Shown here: one piece after another, positions 32,501 to 34,223 of the stretch
Layout: each line of letters starts with the position of its first letter
How positions within the stretch are numbered: the stretch's first letter is position 1
Assembly: GCA_022843805.1 (NCBI GenBank)
Contig: JALHMY010000018.1
Coordinates: 1-64,000 of the forward strand
Reading direction: 5' to 3'
Length of the DNA stretch: 64,000 nucleotides
Source of the DNA: Fuerstiella sp.
Lineage (GTDB): Bacteria; Planctomycetota; Planctomycetia; Planctomycetales; Planctomycetaceae
Notes under the pieces: generated by a model
What the model was told of the DNA's origin: nothing
What the model saw: only the letters and a program-made list of their open reading frames with translations
The model's database searches: none
Program-made: the position numbers and the translations under genes

Positions 32501-33179
32501 GCAAACGACGACTTATACTGTGCCAGCCGACCTGCCGACCGGTAACTACCGCTGGTGGTCGGTGGCAGTTGGAGCAAACTCACAACAGGGCAGCTGGACT
32601 GCCAACAACGATTTCTACGTCGGCGGATGGGCGAAGTTCACCACACCTCCAGGGGTTTACGGTACGACTCCAACTTTCAACTGGCTGGCGGTCGGCGATG
32701 CTGCCCGGTACGACATTCAAATCATCCGCGTTCAGGCGAGGCAGACGATTGTCGTCAATGAAACCAACATCACGGGGACAAGCTACACGGTTGCCACCCC
32801 TCTGGTCTCTGGCGGACAATACCGAATCTGGATCCGTGCCATCAGTGTGACGGGCGAAGTCGGTTTGTGGAGCCCTGTGCTCGAATTTTCTGTCGCTTCG
32901 ACAGATTCATCACAACATGACGCAGCGTCGCTGAATGATCTTGCGAATCTCGATGTACTGAATGGACAACTGGTCAAACTACTGCACAATCATGCTCAGC
33001 CTGACCGTGTTGTCCGTATGAACGAGCAGACGCTGACCATTGACCACGCATCACCACCGGCACCCGTCCCGCTTGAACATGATGATGTCGATGTGCAGGA
33101 GGATGCTGAGCTGATCGAAATCGATGAGCTGATTGATTACATCGTTACGGACCTGCTTTTCAGTAATCCCCTGACCTGA
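2562..33179 (+). CDS. Giant LEPR-XLL multi-repeat surface protein (about 10,205 residues)
   Basis: One open frame of 30.6 kb. I start it at the ATG at 2562, which has GGAG 6 bases upstream, rather than the GTG at 2505. Order by residue: basic N-terminus with LEQRVMLSAD at 42-51 (LEPR-XLL type); seven 'ENLTGG' repeats, about 137-1047; a very long alanine/glycine-rich beta-helix-like array, about 1906-5184, inside a larger beta-helical region; about 17 inserted YRYxG...W modules between 945 and 6790; a haemagglutinin-like stretch, about 6814-7487; Calx-beta-like domains, about 7980-8447; RTX-type nonapeptides, about 8683-9517; another Calx-beta-like domain, about 9640-9747; four FN3-like repeats, about 9747-10112; and an acidic tail. 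It is acidic overall, and I noticed only one cysteine (ISGATCVTL). No catalytic domain is recognisable. Likely an exported adhesin, S-layer or matrix protein stabilised by calcium; export route unknown. Followed by sapC on the same strand. Confidence 0.8.
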   Translation: MPTTVAALARLLFSRNRQTGESRKVRLARLIRNQRGRAGEALEQRVMLSADPIISSGPAGVYTVAFGASDDTVSVELISSEASDNGGVVVSVSYIDDDSVLVRFNLGNATTGVVSLTLDGGGGSDRFTVDALGKPLTILGGEGTDSLIGPDEDTTWTVSGLDTGSATGITLFDSVENLTGRSGVDEFKIDAAGSVTGTIDGGDGDDKLTGPDTDNVWILSGEDAGRVNNTSTDVTTGAASFVEIENITGGSASDEFRVTTLESITGEIAGGDGADTLIGADDSNNWSLTGGNTGTLNDADFIEIENLTGGTSDDTFEIIGTAASLSGKLDGGLFDIDSPTVNTVNYSQRGASVTVNLETISAPGLTGGYEQITRFVGSSNTADVLVGPVSFLEQATWTINGVNSGIVEGTAFSGFENLTGQNNSSDAFIFSPLGSITGAIAGGTGSVDGFAVADANGDLTAYQPTGADQSGGPTTIGGKIVSSWTGMDNFNPLGGNSTNRVVTGTIFGRHLILEAAAAGQMSVRFDKTTFTSGVSSFPFANPSGTLILDTGTGGDVVNIISTDPGFNAALIRYSDGKLRGDFTSASDTVELSMGSVAFDDGVFLNLTTSGYTHQFGHTGAGVRQIWLDGGNGNDQFTTTGVLQIDDVTIIGGSGTDTLTGPTAGMQWAVTGADSGSSPSATTIETGVTVDWVAGPNPKIVRKAGNWGLLSPIAGDVLDISGTESNDGLYKVVSVTTTTTPNDTLVLTSSQVPVNLTDSVVAINRDSLRFRGVENLVGGTGVDRFLMRSGGSISGQIDGGSGAVDDVLAGPDADNTWTLTGTNAGVLNGTTDFRGIESLTGGFAADTFQFQPAGEITGLLDGGLDKAVTPGGTEAAVDTLSFSGFGAAVEVNLALGEATNVAAFSRMDRFAGSGSSLDELTGPDAGDSIDASSFPIDTLEFGLRVQVLVGDLAGNVYQYIGATSTDSNPSIAGDQPFDFASLDFSDQTLWQASDTTANWIITGTNSGEVDGFKFSAFANLTGRGASSDYFLFEVGGSLSGMADGGTGVGTTDGVAVSDGTTTTVLVTDALTSPTAVHGRTINFAGMDSVTVLTGDDVDRVIRGSVFNDDIELEKDSAGRMKVTFVGTNYYDGIGYDTEFSFVNPSSSLTIQGGAGGDTITVKSMDPGFAADLLLYGNTSSTLMIAPDPGKDEIYFESDVFTGGGYLEVFADKIDISDNKVVSTLTDQNDLTSGNDIVFRARRVGTTELENLLPSGYLSKSVEINVGAGANLLASSIYLIASAEDRALAETTGLTTLESQFFIDPAVNFLQDLIALPIKVLVKASDAKVTIGDGAQLLADNVVGVYSTAASDASASAASSLFSLGYSQSDATATITVGENVLIEGNGPVNITSSASSVASISTETAREEQGSVPGKKSAGFAASLAVSWAKLTSTVTVAETAEVHGGRTVNIRALGDIESEAESSSSLYADGSAALSLALQFSTADILTQVDGKVTADMNTNGGEVVKFEFDPTVAASDYNSTETTTRVAPGETVKLISDMTLDLGSGPQTIEAGTVLMYMGETRRNNVTLSDKTSAGYEATFVNSVGDTVQLWTISSEPWGYVDTANDRISVFNLENDVGNWVVVTEDTVSYSPRRGTSIGGLDPGEYVIVSLPDNPATAVDESRYVKLARGEQKAIDAYLWEAEFNTGTNPHVVNLTSGATTNTRTFSANDIDDDTITLNGVGNTFELGQAVIYREPGRTDSDKVVDGKWQSKDSAIDGTDYVPLIEGLEHGGLYYVMAGVDQFNLIGDQRLVDGQSLQLGALENETRGGVARIKLGAVSPLAVGFSLSATQILDSTFLTFGIGTALNAADTASAEAGFESEDVKDKKKKKDDDGGYDWKSSAFDNVFNKAAEKFGQKNKTGGNASLQVAGALAFSYTDHDAKTLITSTADLNSNDDMELTSGITQNLKITAESTGEPQKGKKNKVTKKAAPNTSADTAVSAAIVVGVQNNASRAIVEGGAELDSMRALRLLSGVTYPFLSRPDEFVPTSTGEFSDKITSEGFDFVNTYLDGTGGLQSLFNTWARSTTKADKLAIAGSINVMVMNNIAESIVHSGAQINQDPFYRPSDDYYTNPDHDPTVDNDNITHSANANNVDEHVVSIEAINYMQFLNMTGVFGFHLPSLELSDPLTFAKNGIDSVDMSFELSPGGAESKRGGVGGAVFLQFLENTTHAIVEPGVNLYSGRESGLNIKAEEAIMGFAFTQAGADAGQLAIGGSFSYFEQDSDTLAQLSEGSTIEGGRVDVYAGSLETQINWAGGVAKSKAIGAGGAVAINDTNRTTRAVIGESDDTAGTGVNGTLTINVHGSVTARASVAGGIYAFTVAGAVTNTKPDRKSQTQSVKQKQAETGVAIAAAASVNLIDDTTQASLSDAIVTSDAIDVKANNQNRIVAATGGLAFTRADGGPNKSPSSKNNAVALAGALSDNVIDATTDAFIRDAEITVRARDIDSLVVEGAERSFSLTADAAGDIIAIAAGGAGALADGGSAVSLAGSVALNTISGHTKARMIDSTLEVEAHDWLSTDIVARLISGQMVRVSGGPNDGELYRYIGKGAALPLPSADIVNSDDFELITIIGDALVGATNDAEIFTIAGGLSLGIARGGTTGGSTAVSGGIALAFNEISSPAEALIEDSDLTWEDFSSGGLKVEASSTGDIGSYTVAGAVAVALAKQGAGTAVSGAGSGSLNEIQSDTTATILDSTVVATGTVTVKAFNDAEIIAGAGAVAISFARAGSGTAAGAGFGAAFAVNQIGTDSDDNLVQAIIENSDVTAGGAIDVMAENFAGIFSLGIGAAAGAANSTSGSAIGVAGAGSVGLNRIYSSTQALVTNNSSLTTFVGSGGAISVTATDESWINSTAGAVAVGVALSQKTAIAAALGFSLTINDIHNTTRAAVEDSQLTSDGTVTVSADSTADIDSIAFGIGVAVAISGNATSISVAATGAIAFNEINNVVEATIHDTSDIGTTTVVSGGAVSVTASDESTSNAFALAASASIAGSTSASGIAVSVGLALAHNTIDKDVNASIVNTSSILTDGGDVIVRADDDSEIEVYSFAVAVAVAVSGNISVAVAGGAAESTNIILNRSNAWISNSVLGTTAEPVGKVDLDVDSSAKIDAVVGTIAASVALGKTAVGVAVGISVARNFIGWEIDDSVTADYETGSGLAQGSTLSQNQKVKITEGAREGDVYKYLGNSQTQPTATANSGQTKSLSKNTDYVLISDTYTGTTATVGAIYRYVGNNRSNVVLASEDFTDTDNWELASIDLRTQDYSDRRLWEQVNLASSPAEAEAWIQNSSIYAAGDLTIDAISDQEIDAIVFAGAVALAGGAQAGVGVSGAGVYTENRTETHISAYIDGDGASGITASSILLNANDTSAITADAGAASLAAAFGLNAGVAVSVGIALAMNQIDNEISAYIANADQFVTTTTGGISIDASETTSIDALSLAASIALGAGGTAGVAISGAGAWARNVILSDINAYILNSEVDSHTYVDIDATNDAAIDATIVAASVAVAGGSTAGVGVSIGISIAENRIGATDDPAEVRAWIKNSAVDANTGALSLNADGRQSVEALVFAGSVALAFGGTAAVGLSGAGVGATNLIATDIHAFIQDDDNNSSSTVTGIHADSIEVKADDRSTIHADAAAASVAFALGGPVGVGLSIGVSLARNEIRNDVAAWIADAVSVEARSGNIVIDAGVEEDPTGLPADYSTSQTVALKKGDTVTVGSDVYRFLGEGAKVRPTWESSATAVYLKNGDLVKVMDGDNDGGEVGSIYRYLGASISPPADSDDDDLAVDLTEEDYSDTGSWQLVDEFALYDSNSGEVDVETGDLVQVVPGYSILFSSEDSDVDLVPNRIYVSTDDGLVYRYVGNARSSVDLEDEDYFDTSKWQLGTPTQDEFGVGGTFYRYLGSDATDLDLTIQDYTDTSVWAQVTRDLSDSVQTYSANPSYWVKTSSIEALSLAISVGIAVGGVAGVGISGAGAEATNVILTDVNAWASDSSLKASMGDVTIEATNTATIDAAVISVSAAFGAGGKAGVGVSVGVAVARNFIGWDISSDQFPEASIDFSTGDSLRNQFSRTTPLTTGDLVRIDAGARAGDVYKYVGDTIQADFSSSQGTRAISEGDIVEISSTFTYDGDSDGTPDGKIGGLYKFVGSDGNRNLNAQDYTDTDRWEYVGSTYLVEQDYGNTDYWQQANLAQSSAEVQSYTERTSITAGGALTLDAFSDNTIDAVVFAGSVALSGGFVGVSVSGSGVGASNRIATLVHSYIDGDGADGIDVGSLSLDASDTSNIDSVAAAASLAGALAGVAVSVSIGASVAENIITNDVSAYIKNANTGVIARTGEVRVEASENAAIESDAVAASVSVAIGVIGIALSGAGADASNIVANTVSSYISGSAVATEVPQDYLSSQQLNVLAPGKQVLLVEGATGEFGYRGSVGQVYEYIGATTGSPVNPVGLRQQRYLDSTKWRLVSVGSKDIVIDAQNTSSINSVVGAVAVSASVGLIAAAGSVGVSLSDNIIGSIDQVAFNPDTLAFEKLTFQNQSKAWISDSVVSSAEDLVVTADSLETIDSEAYAGSAALAVGIGLAIAGAGVEVTNLFDTVTHAWIDQSDAVSAGDLTVQATSDSELVSSSAKGVAVTASLISVSIAASLVDTDISNDVRAWISGDSNDSVHAGGDLLVDASVLDSRIADVGATTVGISIGVFAATGGGLDLQNTIDNIVRSSVTGSLTISAVGDLSVTASESAYLEADATNVSLAIGLGAAIGVSLVKNEILSEVEAIVAGTSSAARVSLTAGNLTVLAQATADIEKTETVGVAGSLVAAVGNRADADVGTLVAASVSSAVVTVEDTVTINAISSNSADAYAGGGTFGGFAAGAMIADVTAGRGTNVNEVSAAVGDHTTINAAVLTMNATGVDTLRATTVSAAVGGISIAGAQSDVTSDQASVASIGEDVVITVGSLVVSSVQSQDFDSQADAVSFGLAAGTGAGVDNDVNSRATIDIGAGSGGATLITADSVYITVLNNFNKDEFAEDNNLRSGSFSGISLDWLESSTTLTTEATVDIGPGTILTAVGTNAAPARVEIAAVNSGTAIDSIRMESFALLGVALTVGRSILDYTGDAEINVDGAFIENKTGDVSLSTSSNTQIRGTASLLIASTLSGAAGADVDATNTVNNVVTVDDSTIKASDINLMSGRTSDGLVNLLDASANAEIFAISLYPNITVPVVNADITETNQVDVLGNSILQALQDVSLITRSGIGEDRASTTGTAISLSLIPYGFPVPDGADDIVSNIVNIDSTALIEAGLYNMAVVRILPVKVNGVVEDDLISGGSNILDRLNSASDVPGVGRRLSDAELAALTPALPAGLKYEYTWLDVEDIEFSINTGTIIQVVAGASQGGIAGNYYQYRPGTADGGHRIVLEQQNYANSSIWSNLGKTLTAAQQLKPIYPSDVTLAFGTAIDRKFYVIKPLELVTPTVTYLNIGNLLLEQREEILSWMISHAGDTEALARYQVQLDDLDDTLEELGLTQYYTGVSASAIVFDVTAGRRYRFLGATRELMILTEENYADTSRWSLQGGTTAQPGDIRSDIQTGERVIKRDLDTLFLNIPSVYASPGSVYIERDGLSVAEESAAKTTYQSLVDSGRVIARAGAQISIHNQTPLTAVINDVIIRDNRKVEVIDGVYTVFEPGNVWLNSYKFTDNANIAAPAISITQDSFPVSYYDLSGSTTNLETVLTSLEQDLYLVGDVINENGALTVDNREGSIIVSGELRAETVSVTAARDFSLNTEGWLHTGKDPRQYLTWDSQRAAAITDADNTLEFGTSDSVSGLTAAINGPGARILAQGKISITARLLNVNGLIQSGVDTITLDVASNFNPGRRTVNFTDKNGRTISGISFGSDDVPVDGFFDSARQAIVLEDIIPQGGEIILAGQVLSTGNGKLRVANGYTSVDINNESGYDLILNRIDTTTDRKGKITIIDTATLFKNVYEVSAGRVERRFYTGQEAPQPIGDDGVVAAINYTLQSTTDAGAVSSGVETFYNTRTGLQYVWVEGQKSTKTTYSEYQTKSFNLLGDNALADWLVRDANLVSPPVIEYTDKQPLLESETLEVDGTRGVPDYAVGDAYTINYEQIGDINVKAVKNVTKVFVGGNEQTGIGGQWYLYVADDANIYLPGQTYAANTTVWVAKTASELGIVVNSDPDIGVLNRALNQYPDSFDGSSVDYDTWTEGGGWMRYKTVYSSVTEIEGLKDIYTHTLKASYPIALDFLEGTAAPRIRVVTKGNLILEGDMESPDHGSIDLRSKLGSITGADAVAIYGATPEVRAGQGAEDSIRLNIEGNRLPGDAQHSKTANLVTLRKGELVERNDGLYRFTGNGKVQNSAGATVTVGNAGVTVFLNNQSYSDKRNWLKVSDSALIATAGGDIVVNAVSLNNAASRFRIGEISSGSGDVLVNAPDGIYAGSATSQITGELVELDAFRGEIGSSTRLLRVNSDIDGIAATGGVAARARFDIYIIEGNSANSAGSMKLALPESWTALASVISTEGDVYLAAQSGSILDGNVELFRPADAGRVLTYDDLSAEQKVEYNLGKFSLEAASYPVSPGLMSVLFPHTEFLSLPQNSTAAEMPNVLGAKVTLIAGGGAGGVGRMTGRISLNLAADWSLLTTSEKEVLATATAEDVIGAHYELYRYTGGTVSGVQLKDEDFIGSWEKIAVNFVTSLDRNSGQTVSIRKNQTVLVQYSADEFGLYKFTQGSDSSDTTVNLTVETFSDTSRWAPVVADHTTSDVGAANLVNGEIVANKRRIERLALQLFDDLDIEASESLEVDAAKAVVIGTAGDFLVDHIRTGDSARIKAAGGIFDLGTDGEAAISAFGDVVLGAGTSIQHFNQTSPLRLQLSPVSRLSVDLPGDLRLQQVSADLSGSDFDSAVTGITSLAINDLIAYRINAGGVAEIEVLEGDLYLGRVSAGYSVDLRAQSDILDYFDDADSPVVNIFTGNVNDPATGNVWLQTSTGNVGTAANSVEVEIRRGDLNALIQQDSWIHSVTDLNIGNFTSVDGDVTLLVDGQTNVGLITALGDGIVDPAASLTDGLVTITSQTYIVDRRDDDSRNIWSTGAILIAGNGIGSADNRFDVQTSRLEASIPGGGIWLSNTGELQIGNISSLVGIQALNTVDISASSSIVVAEAIDSAGGPVLLDAANDIQVNASVTSGGGAVTLLADRDILFNAVGLIDTESGNSTVTLTADADGAGGGGITMADGSFVDATNGFIDLNATGNILLSHLRTTLQVDVDSTAGSILDNGDSQLEILAPRAQLSAAGNIGTSAGALEVDVQFLEALSSNGGIFIDDLNGLIIGQIGLVGAPTLNTLLTGLRAAQTIRVTTTGFMRVREDVVSTQADITLHAIDSLVMTLLPQPNGSVFVTVLDGSDTDEDLTVEFDADISGATCVTLLAGDDMLIAAGSLITTDADGVTLVTDEVILRIDHADADDNVGLNPDGTVWNTGARFDLLGSVATTSLLITGNRDDDTFYLQPQALSGHTRVLGDISAAAGGTDWFILDHLPTISSSHDRPNHLLANGTDGAVRDTVDLDGRGGTDHYVVNVTGGQTSYLVNVVDTGLPDDGADTLRVHSLNTVGTGPFDWNHAQQGSTDPARSDVFLLRKNFVALLTQTGTDSDNRPTFAGAVERINYNGTLNGRLLVSSGDGDDQFYVDDNSSITTLDGGKGKDLFQVGQVFGTNPNGYDYPPGDRPDDIRVVASDTQNIDLTSDNDEISLLRITRGWLSPGISQPLTAFGGEGADTFNVYSNKAVLRMEGESGNDTFVIRAFLAEGNIIAQGGNDDDHFEYNINAPVSINGGLGFDTVVALGTEQSDAFIITDEGVFGAGLNVRVDGVEESLEVDGLEGDDYFYILSTRGNVVTTVIGGLGSDSFNVAGDVTQPIFSQDLNGRSSVINQGTVSSPGNPYDKLLVDGVAISIADETQSKVVITESGGSTELVEDQIAVDSYQISLFDPLNLNAATVAYLTVSAGLSSTNDRRLAKRNTGDADGPHEADSLLVSIDGGLTWVRAGVLKFTAANWAVPQTVLVKAAHDDAIEGERKVMVSHSLTVFSPSAEDVKAFDGVAIPNVEVRVLDDDLGSLLIRQTATSTRILEGDAASEISDTYEVRLAVDPTQSVAVNLGFSESSQIRVYDEFNNEITSLTFGPGNNNWRTLRITAINDAVRENTSVLTISHTFSTLDPVYSAADSVDLDVRIFDNDSPGVLVTESNGSTRVVKGVSGDDYTLRLVSQPTADVYVNLYGDGQTVFTGARTVGQVDDRLVLRPVGDAWAANVDFATNGADPDTITRAGTSWADDGVNIGSLLRINGSGPLYKVNAIKDVRSGDVVVSSSLVLTLDGNVSSQTDGVVSLQRMVWAVKFTAADWAKEVNVSVAADNNFIPDPDQQFVRSQPVRNHVVNGIRGPLIIEGGVAEGKDRSIRPAVMLPTEQTAMPIDISIQSDETKQADRLNVFNDSSTADDRGWMTAVELRNDVIKLGDANLNNDVRPINLSGLGMRPGPDGRSTDLIVDISEAQDGSGNITIPGGITFDDIEISEILLGQGNDQFNIAATSSGTPGASGSVVTVLHGGGNTALNSGVMGGDTVIVTGGGGPASPLVIYGDTSQDGRRYNSRPDLGIINGNGIIYQNSGNDVIDASASAGAVTIYGGNGNDLIRGSQADDQLAGGSGDDTIFGGSGHDHIYGDSGFNLAFDVTKGANDVAIVSRLLTVPVADTASSPLRDRLLAGRDLISGNSGNDIIFGDHGVIEQSAGIVRLISTGNVTLIRTEAPDNGDVDQIDGNDGNDRILGGFGGDTISGGEGHNIIVGDHGQASFNASAQLLEITTTNPTIGGADSITSGSGNDLIIAGTGSDTVSSGSGNDLIFGDHGRVTGSGIDLTLLPLNTVSPTFVMTSIATQNSDSGGDDLINAGAGSDIVIGGQGFDRILGGSGDDDIIGGHTVADGQDSGDWIDGGAGNDYIAGDNAYIRRASGNASPRFRALTGTEISGTNGNVTAASQADPSGTANRTVTLFNHTATTVAGVYGDDAIAGGSGNDAIFGQLGSDAIQGDGAVVNAAGTMILNVAAAKISVDDIDGVDTDGDDYIEGGGGNDIIFGNLGQDDIIGGSSGLFGTPTAAHRPDGSDLIFGGSGTNAARNNVGDESLNGHARDADVILGDNGNIFRIVGTNGISSGNYLTFNYDSYGPKRIVPRSTQYLDYAPGDASNNAFSDEIHGESGDDVVHGMSGNDVIFGDGQDDDLIGGAGNDRIYGGAGEDGILGDDGRIQTSRNGLTETLYGILTPTTQGTINLPNTLIGAIVNVTGRLKKTVDLASYRQGGHDVVYGGLGDDFIHGGFGDDAISGAEAVADWFLTTPLGDESVLMYNAATRMFAAYNPVDPLSKIAGFILNFDATGSDGSKISDGMDSLFGDEGNDWLVGGTLNDRMFGGMGDDLLNGDDNLETSNGLNNIPDVPLYADADFAFGGGGFDVMIANTGADRLIDWVKRFNTYVVPVIPTVANPAIASPTVLREASPILTQFLRDLAFSSGFDSDTDVQSNQFHAELGLVTNEDGQTWFDQIWQRPDRDPVPSNLYVGIDTLGGFETLPVPGIRILNTTSITVSEYRDSSSILVVLTSPPLQNVVLTITSQNTAEVIVDNSILTFTPLNWNIPQAVKVTGVDDSVIDGHKQVSVTISVNTALSAQSYASVTPQTVVVTNQDNDLSRPTINGPPATTTSQRPTITWTSDPAAVGYDIWIGNVSTRQNPYLITTSTTNSLTPTADLGIGVFDIWVRSFRSDGIKGQWSVLYRTQIDTPVTISPTAAVQLTSRPTITWAPVTGAVRYDVWIDNVTTGQSQVIRDQNVTTTSWTPSADMPISAYRIWVRGVDGGGRFAKWSVVVNFRVATAPIPISPVASTFDRTPTFTWTPVTGAVTYSFQLRNLATGVTIYNIRNLQTTTYTVPADLPTGNYRWWSVAVGANSQQGSWTANNDFYVGGWAKFTTPPGVYGTTPTFNWLAVGDAARYDIQIIRVQARQTIVVNETNITGTSYTVATPLVSGGQYRIWIRAISVTGEVGLWSPVLEFSVASTDSSQHDAASLNDLANLDVLNGQLVKLLHNHAQPDRVVRMNEQTLTIDHASPPAPVPLEHDDVDVQEDAELIEIDELIDYIVTDLLFSNPLT
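2685..2714 (+). other. LEPR-XLL-type N-terminal motif
   Basis: Encodes LEQRVMLSAD after a basic segment (RKVRLARLIRNQRGRAGEA). In planctomycetes and some other bacteria, LEPR-XLL marks the N-terminus of very large exported repeat proteins. Here the third and fourth positions read Q-R instead of P-R. Confidence 0.75.
2970..5700 (+). repeat. Protein repeat array A: seven 'GPD...W..TG..SG...ENLTGG..D.F' units
   Basis: Within the giant protein, a unit of roughly 65-100 residues recurs with the pattern G-G-x-G-x-D-x-L-x-G-P-D, then W-x-[IL]-[TS]-G-x-[ND]-[ST]-G, then E-N-L-T-G-G-x-x-x-D-x-F, then G-x-[IL]-x-G-x-x-D-G-G. I count seven ENLTGG-like sites: VENLTGRSGVDEF, IENITGGSASDEF, IENLTGGTSDDTF, FENLTGQNNSSDAF, VENLVGGTGVDRF, IESLTGGFAADTF and FANLTGRGASSDYF. 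It resembles RTX-like parallel beta-roll sequence but with a fixed tryptophan. Confidence 0.7.
5395..22920 (+). repeat. Scattered YRYxG...DYxDTxxW modules inside the giant protein (about 17 copies)
   Basis: A compact module of about 40-60 residues recurs as an insert between other repeats. It runs [LV]-V-x-[IV]-x-x-G-x-x-x-G-x-[VIL]-Y-[RK]-[YF]-x-G, a variable loop, then [DE]-[DE]-[YF]-x-D-T-x-x-W-x-x-V. Examples: AIYRYVGNNRSN followed by ASEDFTDTDNWELA, and DVYKYVGDTIQ followed later by AQDYTDTDRWEYV. Approximate starts: 5395, 10260, 12175, 12330, 13795, 13905, 14215, 14340, 14890, 15075, 15895, 18780, 19245, 21040, 21680, 22640 and 22795. The Y-x-[YF]-x-G...W spacing recalls small aromatic carbohydrate-binding modules such as CBM5/12, but that is inference. 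Confidence 0.65.
8270..18130 (+). repeat. Protein repeat array B: alternating alanine/glycine-rich beta-helix-like units
   Basis: Dozens of units of about 85-100 residues, each with a hydrophobic A/G/V core (for example VFAGSVALAFGGTAAVGLSG), a GAxxxxNxI turn, an 'AxIxxSxVxA' strand and an 'IxVxAxxxxxI' strand. From about 12.5 kb to 15.8 kb two half-types largely alternate: one ends in V-S-G-A-G-x-x-A-x-N-x-I, the other in V-S-[IV]-G-[IV]-[SA]-[LIV]-A-x-N-x-I. The pattern fits a right-handed beta-helix or autotransporter-like passenger stalk. Confidence 0.65.
23000..25020 (+). other. Haemagglutinin-like stretch of the giant protein
   Basis: Short repeating strands such as GPVLLDAANDIQVNASV, GAVTLLADRDILFNAVG and GFIDLNATGNILLSHL match the style of filamentous-haemagglutinin and FhaB-type beta-helix repeats (V-x-L-x-A-x-x-D-I-x-x-N). 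No secretion (TPS) domain precedes it, so the similarity is structural rather than evidence for two-partner secretion. Confidence 0.5.
26500..27900 (+). other. Calx-beta-like 'W-x-x-PQ-x-V' domains of the giant protein
   Basis: Repeats with 'F-T-x-x-N-W-x-V-P-Q-x-V-x-V-x-A-x-x-D-D-x-x-x-G' (for example ANWAVPQTVLVKAAHDDAIEG), each followed by a closing strand with D-D/D-N. The signature is common in large secreted marine bacterial proteins and resembles calcium-binding Calx-beta repeats. A further copy (NWNIPQAVKVTGVDDSVIDG) lies at about 31620-31700. Confidence 0.6.
28610..31110 (+). repeat. RTX-type calcium-binding repeat region of the giant protein
   Basis: Dense G-G-x-G-x-D-x-[IL] nonapeptides such as YGGNGNDLIRGSQ, AGGSGDDTIFGGSGHDHIYG and GGAGNDRIYGGAGEDGILG, broken by 30-80 residue spacers. 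RTX repeats fold as calcium-bound beta-rolls outside the cell. They usually accompany type I secretion, but I saw no ABC/HlyD/TolC genes in the window and the repeats are not C-terminal here. Confidence 0.85.
31800..32895 (+). repeat. Four FN3-like repeats at the C-terminus of the giant protein
   Basis: Four units of about 85-95 residues with the pattern RPTITW.PV.GA..YDVWI, then TTSWTP, then YRIWVRG, then G.WS....F.V. This is a fibronectin-type-III-like sandwich seen at the end of other LEPR-XLL proteins. A final acidic stretch of about 90 residues (ending in DLLFSNPLT) closes the protein and contains no recognised sorting signal. Confidence 0.65.
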
Positions 33180-33391
33180 CGGCCATTTTTGGTGTTTGGG
33201 ACGTTACCGGCAAAAAATCCGGGCAGAGCTTTATTGGCTCGACCCGGATGCTGGTCTGCGCGATGGGGATCGCGAGCGCTGGAATCGTTACCGGAGTTTC
33301 AAATTGTAAACGCATTGCCTATTGCAGCCGCTTCTCGACGTCAGTATTCTCAGTGGCTGCCGCAATCCCGATCAGCCAGCAGAGTCTATAA

Positions 33392-34141
33392 ATGCCCAAA
33401 CAATTGTTGATTTATCAGACGGCCGTACCGCTTAGCCTTGCGAACCACGGCAGTATCTCACTCGAAGCCGCCACAAATTTTGAGTTCAGCGCAGGGGTTA
33501 ATGCCGTGCCGCTGATGGCGGTGGAGCTTCCTCAGGCTGCAGTGGAATATGCGATCGTATTTACCGTAACCGAACAGGATGTCATCCCGGCCGTAGTGCT
33601 TGGAATAAGGAATGAACAGAATTTGTTTCTGTCTGCGGATGCGAAATGGCAGGCCAAATACATTCCTGCCTTTATTCGACGTTATCCGTTTGTCTTCTCC
33701 ACGAGTGCCGATGGCAAATCCTTAGTGCTGTGCATCGACGAGACTCATCCTGGGATTAACCGTGAAGGGCGTGGCAGCAGGCTGTTTGGTGAGGATGGTA
33801 AACCATCGTCGTTTACTGAAAAGGTGCTCGCATTTCTGAAGGAATACCAGACACAGTTTGAACGAACACGGATGTTCGGCCGACACCTGAAGGATCTGGG
33901 GCTGCTTGAGCCAATGCAGGCTGAAGTGACAACTCCATCGGGAGAAAAACTGAAGCTCAGTGGCTTCCATACGGTTTCCCGCGAGAAGCTCCGTGCTCTG
34001 GATGCTGATTCACTTGCGTCTCTGGCACGCACTGACGAACTCGAACTCATTTATCTGCACTTGTATTCGATGCGTAACTTCAACAATTTTAAAGAACGTC
34101 TGCTCAGCTCGCCGGTCAGCACGGAAGCCGTGACCGCATGA
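33392..34141 (+). CDS. SapC-family protein
   Basis: Predicted 249 residues, matching the usual length of the SapC family (about 250). Recognisable family features are the N-terminal L-x-x-Y-x-x-A-V-P-L-S-x-x-x-H block, A-x-x-x-P-L-M-A-V-E-L near residue 45, F-x-x-A-x-Y-P-I-V-F-like strand AVEYAIVFT, W-x-A-x-Y-I-P-A-F-I-R-R-Y-P-F near residue 90, and L-C-I-D-E near 118. SapC takes its name from a component linked to the Campylobacter fetus S-layer; in other phyla the function is unknown. It lies 212 bases after the giant gene on the same strand. That spacer has no clear terminator, so co-transcription is possible. No signal peptide is visible. The start ATG has only a weak purine-rich site. 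Its proximity to the giant protein suggests a role in surface assembly, which is inference. Confidence 0.8.
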   Translation: MPKQLLIYQTAVPLSLANHGSISLEAATNFEFSAGVNAVPLMAVELPQAAVEYAIVFTVTEQDVIPAVVLGIRNEQNLFLSADAKWQAKYIPAFIRRYPFVFSTSADGKSLVLCIDETHPGINREGRGSRLFGEDGKPSSFTEKVLAFLKEYQTQFERTRMFGRHLKDLGLLEPMQAEVTTPSGEKLKLSGFHTVSREKLRALDADSLASLARTDELELIYLHLYSMRNFNNFKERLLSSPVSTEAVTA

Positions 34142-34223
34142 TGTTCGGATCAGGCGACAGCAGTGCTGCCCGTCTCACAGATGGCGAATCTGTCCGTCAA
34201 CATCGTGAAAACCTGTGGTGATC

